Assembly: GCA_028023455.1 (NCBI GenBank)
Contig: JAQFVV010000036.1
Location: 5,639,576-5,703,575, forward strand
DNA from: Epiperipatus broadwayi
Taxonomy: Eukaryota > Onychophora > Udeonychophora > Euonychophora > Peripatidae
Length of the DNA stretch: 64,000 nt
Direction of reading: 5' to 3'
Shown here in pieces: positions 59,225-64,000 of the stretch. Each line of letters opens with the position of its first letter. The first letter of the stretch is position 1. The notes below the pieces were generated by a model that worked only from the letters and a program-made list of their open reading frames with translations, had not been told where the DNA came from and searched no databases. The translations under genes were made by a program, and so were the position numbers.

Positions 59225-60870
59225 TTGTTTCATTATAGAATAAAGATCTCCAAATTTAATCCAGTTTCTCAACATTTTTAACAATTTTTGTTTCACTATA
59301 TATCAGAGATCTCTCCATGTTTAATGCAGGTTCTCTGATTCATAGACTCATTTCTCCATATTACTTTTTAGTATTATTATTTCTTACATCAATATCATAT
59401 GAACTTTTTTTAGATCTTTTGCATTTTATTGAGATGAAATTAGATACTTCATCTGCCTATCAATTATTATGTTTTCTGGCAGTGTGTGCAACCCCTAGCT
59501 CATTTCAATATCTTAAATTTTCTAAAATGTCAAAAGTACCTGTTTGTTATCTCACTCAAATATTTTGCCTTCAATTTCTTTTTACTACTTCCAACTATAC
59601 ATCTCTCCATACCTTGTTGAGTGATCTGAAGTGCCTGTACTGCTTTTCCATTGGTGTCCACATCTCAGGTCTATGAGTTAAGGATTTATATAAACAATAG
59701 TCATATTTCTTTTTAATATTGTGTTATTTCTACCAAAAGCACTTTATCAGTGATTAGTTTTATCCATTATATTTCCATCTCTATTACTAATTTAAACAAG
59801 TTATTTTCAGTTCATCACTTATGATTATCAAATTTTCTTCTTCTGAGAAAATCCATTAAACATACTTTATTCTTTCTATTATTTATCTTTACTCTTTCTT
59901 TTTTGCTTTCATTTAATTTCCTGAAGCTCTGGAGCACTTTTTGCAATAATATCATCATCTGATACATCTAAATAATAAATAATGTTCATTTAGTTTTAAT
60001 CCCTCCACTTCCTGATTCAATCCACAAATTTTTCTTGTAAAACTACTGTAAAAATATTTTAGATGTATGGAATCACCCTACCATACATCCTTTTGCAGTT
60101 AATATTCTTAGTGTTATTGTATAATCTAATCACTATTATTGTATTGTGATCACTATTTTTTAGCATATGATAATATTCTGAATTTATATCTTTTTAATCC
60201 AAAGCTTTAATCCAGTATAGAAATGCTTATACAATCAAATGCCTTTTTATAGTCTACAAATCCAAAGCATAATGACAATTTATATTCATTTGTTCTTGTT
60301 ACAACTTTTCTGTGTAGATGTCATCCACTGTGCTAAAAATACTTTTAAATCCAGTTTGTTCTATAGTTTTTTTTAAAATCCAAACTTTGCTGTAGATGAG
60401 CGGTAACTATATTAGTAAAAAAATGTATAAAACTCATAATGGATTGTTAAGTCTGTAATTTTTAATATTTTTCTATCACTTTTCTTACATATCAATATTA
60501 GTACTAATTTTTTCCAATCATGTGGTATTTCTTGGTTATTTAAACATTCGGTATTATAGTTTTGCCAACATTTTTTTCTATTTCTATACCAGATTGTTTA
60601 TGATATCAATAATAATTTCATCATTTTCTCGATTTTTCCCTTTTTTATGGATTTAATTGCATGTCTTAGCATTTTACTTAATATGGTTGGAAATTTAGAA
60701 AATATAATAATAGTTATTTTTTATTAATATATAATTCTTTGTAGAATTTTTTCACATGTTTTATAATATTGTTCCTCATTTTAGTAATAATTTCATCTTT
60801 TCTTTTGGTTTATGAAATAACTTTTTTCAAAATTAGTGTATACTTTTGAAACTTTCTTTCACTTTTATAG
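59225..60870 (-). pseudogene. RTE LINE, old decayed copy
   Basis: Nucleotide alignment on the minus strand follows the RTE at 38.8-40.2 kb block by block. The GTGTCCAAGTCTCAGATCTA-type segment corresponds to 59655-59680. The post-RT region, FxDY-KAFD segment (near 60235-60275), and RT entry (near 60600-60650) follow. Frameshifts and stops are frequent. The plus-strand ORF 59317-59676 is its antisense. Confidence 0.7.
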
Positions 60871-61139
60871 CATAATTGCATTTTGCAAATGAACATGTAT
60901 TGATGATGATAGAGAAATCTGACAAGCAAACCAATTATAATAATTGATGGTCAAAAGCATCATGCTAATTAGGATGTTATTGTGAATAGAGAAAGATTCA
61001 TGGAACCTACTCAGCAGGTTTAATCTCAGAAAAATAAATATGAAAATGTAACAAACTAATTAAAAGCTAAGGAGAAAATGGCAACTCTTTCAATTAAGTA
61101 GTTAACCTAGGCAGATAAGAAAAATATTGCAGTCTCTTC

Positions 61140-62090
61140 ATTTATCATTCAGAAAAACTTTGCAGGATTGGGACTTGAAGAGTGAAATGTTTGAAAAGTG
61201 CAAGAAAGGTATATAAATATTAGACAAAAACATGATAGGTGTAAATGAGACAAGATAGCCAGGTAATGAAAACTTTTGAAATAGTGGGTATAGAATTATT
61301 TATGCAAGTGACTTAGAAATATCAGCAGTATTGTCTATCTCTTTAATAGAAACTCAGGAAATGCTTATAGACATATGGTGATGTAGAAAAAACATACCCG
61401 TGATAAATATAAAATCAGAATCAAAAACTAGTGCCTTAATTCATACATATATGTCAACATCAATATCAAGATATTCAGATGAATAGATTGAGAATGTATT
61501 TAAACAAATTAATGAAATTTATATTATAACAGTGAAAACTCTTGAAAATTTATTTACTATATGATATCATAATGTTGTGGTTGATGAAAGGAGAGAAGAT
61601 ATTATAGAGATAAATATGATACTTGGCATAAGAAGTGAAAAAGAAAAGAATCATAAAATTTTCTAGAAATTATTATTTTATTATTTTAAATAGATTTTTT
61701 GAGCAACCACATAGTAAAATATATACAAAATAAATGCCATAAATCAATAAACATTATTAACCACATTATGTTTTAACAATGGACAGTGATAATATATGAG
61801 ACAGAATAGCAAAAAACCAATGCAGATATTCAAGTTTATTCCTTAACAACTTCTTATTACTTTTGATCACATCAAACATTTAAAATTGTCATGTGAAATT
61901 TTAATGTTATCATTGAAAAATGATTGAAAGGAAAATATGTTAAGGATAAAGTTGGCTAAGATAACAGAAATATAAGAAACCAAAGAGAACAAAAATTTAT
62001 TGAATTTACAGAAAACAAAGAAATGTATTTTATGAATTATGTCTTTGGAAAAATGCTAAATGAAAATGGTCATGGAGCCAGGTATTTGAT
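61140..62090 (+). pseudogene. RTE LINE endonuclease domain remnant (APE-type)
   Basis: On the plus strand: WDLKSEMFEK, LDKNMIGVNETR, PGNENF-NSGYRIIYA (61150-61310), then MPTSISRYSDE-IENVFKQIN (61450-61530), VVDERREDIIE and LGIRSEKEKN (61575-61655). These follow the order of the apurinic-type endonuclease of RTE elements (SETRW and YAPTS motifs). No intact frame. It faces the RT remnant at 59.2-60.9 kb and may be a separate insertion. Confidence 0.7.
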
Positions 62091-62568
62091 AGCATAGAAA
62101 AAAAGTATTATATTTTAATTAATGGAAACTATATATTTCAAAAATTGTAGTTTTATTAATAGATTCAACACAGGGATCATTAATTAGTAAGCTGTAAGAC
62201 TTGTTAATACAAAACTAAAGAAATGCAAATTATTAATAATCATTGATATTCTTAACTTTAAAGCTTTCTAATAAATTAGATTAAAACCTATCAACAGTTT
62301 CAAAATGTTAAAATGGTTCCAAATTAGCTGTTATTAATTAAATTGCACCAAGGATAGTTGGTACAAAATAGTTGTGTCTGATATACCATTACTATCTACA
62401 ATGTTATTCTCCTACATTTTATTCATAATAAATCTGAATTGAATGTCCACTTTTTCAAATTGATTGTCTCTTTACATTTTTCCTAACTTCACAAAACCCA
62501 ACAATGTTCCTTTTATATTAAATTATTTCTTTCAGTTGCTGTAATCTTTTTGCAAATAAACAAAAAAA

Positions 62569-62690
62569 TGTCAAGCGTTGGTGACCGAGTGGGTAGCACA
62601 GTTGCCTTACAAGCACTTGTCCCGAGGTTCGCTTCCCAGGGCCGACGCTTTGACACATAAAAAATAAAATAAAATAAATCTATTTTTTCT
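62569..62690 (+). repeat. tRNA-Val-like short SINE
   Basis: TGTCAAGCGTTGGTGACCGA, anticodon loop CTTACAA, B box GGTTCGCTTCC, CGACGCTTTGACACAT, then an (AAAT/AAAAT)n tail. Confidence 0.75.
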
Positions 62691-62704
62691 ACACAAGCAA
62701 ACAT

Positions 62705-63876
62705 ATTTTATGTATATCTTTAGAACAATTTGGCTGAAGATTTATGTAAAAAATACTTATGAATAGTAATCGATAACTCCCCAGAATAAATTGTGATATA
62801 TTTAAACAACAACTAGTTATAAAAAATATTACCATTTGTGAGATAAGTATTTATATTTAATTTTGATAAAATGATCTGCGTAATTATGCCTAATGGGGAA
62901 AGTGGAAATCTCAAAAGCTAAAATCTTCTGAATGTATCCCACCTCAGGAAAAAAAAAAATATATTTCTTTAATTAAACTACAGATATCAATTTGATACTT
63001 TGGTGTCAAACATCAATTGATATTTTTAACAAATGACTGTCTTTATGTTACAAATAGTTTATTTTCAAAAAATAATGTACAAATGTAACTATAAGGATTA
63101 ATGCGTTGGTAAACTGATATATTTAAGAGCTAATGGTAACTGGATTGCAGTGTTTAAATGTCACATGACTTTCCGGCAATTAACTATTCATTTACATATT
63201 GTTTTTATTCAGAAACATTTAGTCCTCAAACTCACTATATATATATAGAATGCAAAACCATAAACAATACAATACTAGATAAAATCCAAAATTTTTACCA
63301 AAATCCTTACACGCCCGTGATTTCATCTACTACAAATCCTACTCAAGTGAAAATCAAACTAAAGGAGCAAACATATATATATACAAATAAACAAACCTTC
63401 CCATAATATGTAAAGTAATTATTAGAAATTTAACTACTTTATTGATAACTGAAATATTTCTATTTTACAAAAATCAGTTATTAATCCTAGTCAAATTTGA
63501 AAATTATGAAATAAATAAACAATATGTAAGCAATATTATACTTTAGTTGCTGGATATATAAATTTTTAATAATAGTAATTCAACATTAGAATTAGTAGTT
63601 ATTACACATTATCGTATTGGATAAAAATATCCTAAATTGTTTTATTGCTCATTTATCCAAATATACATACAAAGTCTTATTTTTTATGATTGTTTTAAAT
63701 ATTTATCAAAAGTATATGCCTCTAATAATATATACTTTCAAAAAGTGTTAAATTATAAAAAGCAAAAAAAGTAGATTGATATATACTATGTAAATGCATA
63801 GTGGTTACATATTAATACGATATATAAATTAATGAATAATTGTAATACTTCAATTATTTTTTCCTTTAAATTTATC
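62705..63876. other. Intron sequence beside the POPDC exon, nothing recognised
   Basis: A short plus-strand ORF at 63158-63406 has AT-biased composition and no recognisable motif. Confidence 0.4.
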
Positions 63877-63882
63877 ACTTAC

Positions 63883-63991
63883 CTTGAACTTAGCTTCCGC
63901 TCCAATAGAACTCGATTCAAATTCTGGTGAATCTAGAAATTGTTTTGGGTAGATGTAATGGAGAAAATGGTGATTTGAAATCACATTCGCT
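63883..63991 (-). CDS. popdc1: Popeye-domain protein (POPDC/BVES-like), upstream exon of the pair
   Basis: This is an internal exon of a host gene. On the minus strand it follows an acceptor (TTATTTTAG, complement of 63992-64000) and ends at a perfect GTAAGT donor (complement of 63877-63882). After one base that completes a codon from the previous exon it reads 36 codons without a stop. The peptide holds FLHYIYPKQFLDSPEFES. From family knowledge, Popeye proteins are three-pass membrane proteins with a cytosolic cAMP-binding Popeye domain, and DSPE is the conserved phosphate-binding-cassette motif. The exon ends in F-K, and the next exon begins V-T, giving the position of the family's F-Q-V-T motif. 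I see no transmembrane part; it would lie in earlier exons outside the window. POPDC1 rather than POPDC2/3 is an inference from the following exon. Confidence 0.9.
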
Positions 63992-64000
63992 CTAAAATAA

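Noticed and set aside
59317-59676. 119-codon plus-strand ORF
   Set aside because: It is the antisense of a decayed RTE coding region on the minus strand.

Overview
The window is AT-rich, repeat-laden animal DNA. No bacterial-type gene organisation is present, and most open reading frames over 60 codons are chance or transposon fragments. The mix of repeats fits an invertebrate metazoan: RTE-type LINEs ending in GAT repeats, a Penelope-like element (PLE) with a GIY-YIG domain, hAT and Merlin DNA transposons, tRNA-Val-like SINEs and many hammerhead-ribozyme-like motifs. A mollusc (cephalopod) is my guess for the host, but the sequence does not prove it.

One host gene is supported. Two spliced exons on the minus strand, 63883-63991 and 14630-14782, have good splice sites and compatible phase. 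They encode adjacent parts of a Popeye (POPDC/BVES-like) cAMP-binding domain, including the DSPE motif and an F-K-V-T motif split by the intron. Almost the whole window is therefore one intron of about 49 kb, plus part of the next intron (1-14629).

Layout. 1-6.0 kb: a SINE/PLE-terminal-like repeat, a 56-bp-arm hairpin, and two copies of a 2.1-kb repeat with promoter-like elements (third copy at 33.6-35.7 kb). 7.3-12.0 kb: an old RTE LINE split by a 2.4-kb Merlin transposon whose transposase has one frameshift. 14.2-20.5 kb: fold-back repeats, the POPDC exon, and a hAT transposase pseudogene broken by two later insertions, a PLE fragment between inverted repeats and a 340-bp repeat. 20.9-23.3 kb: large inverted repeats. 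25.4-28.0 kb: a second hAT pseudogene next to a hammerhead family and a non-autonomous DNA transposon. 29.6-32.8 kb: more hammerhead-bearing repeats and a SINE. 35.8-44.7 kb: several LINE fragments. The best-preserved RTE stops exactly at a 21-base match to an Illumina adapter, a likely assembly artefact. 46.0-48.3 kb: a nearly intact PLE (reverse transcriptase plus GIY-YIG, one frameshift) with a decayed hammerhead copy upstream. 50.2-50.6 kb: a GATA microsatellite. 54.4-62.7 kb: SINEs, a 0.7-kb palindrome, a permuted copy of the 340-bp repeat and LINE remnants.

The most interesting theme is the set of at least six distinct hammerhead-like sequence families. Several sit in inverted repeats or beside PLE coding fragments, as expected for PLE terminal repeats or derived retrozyme-like elements. 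The copy at 26380-26440 has every canonical core base intact.
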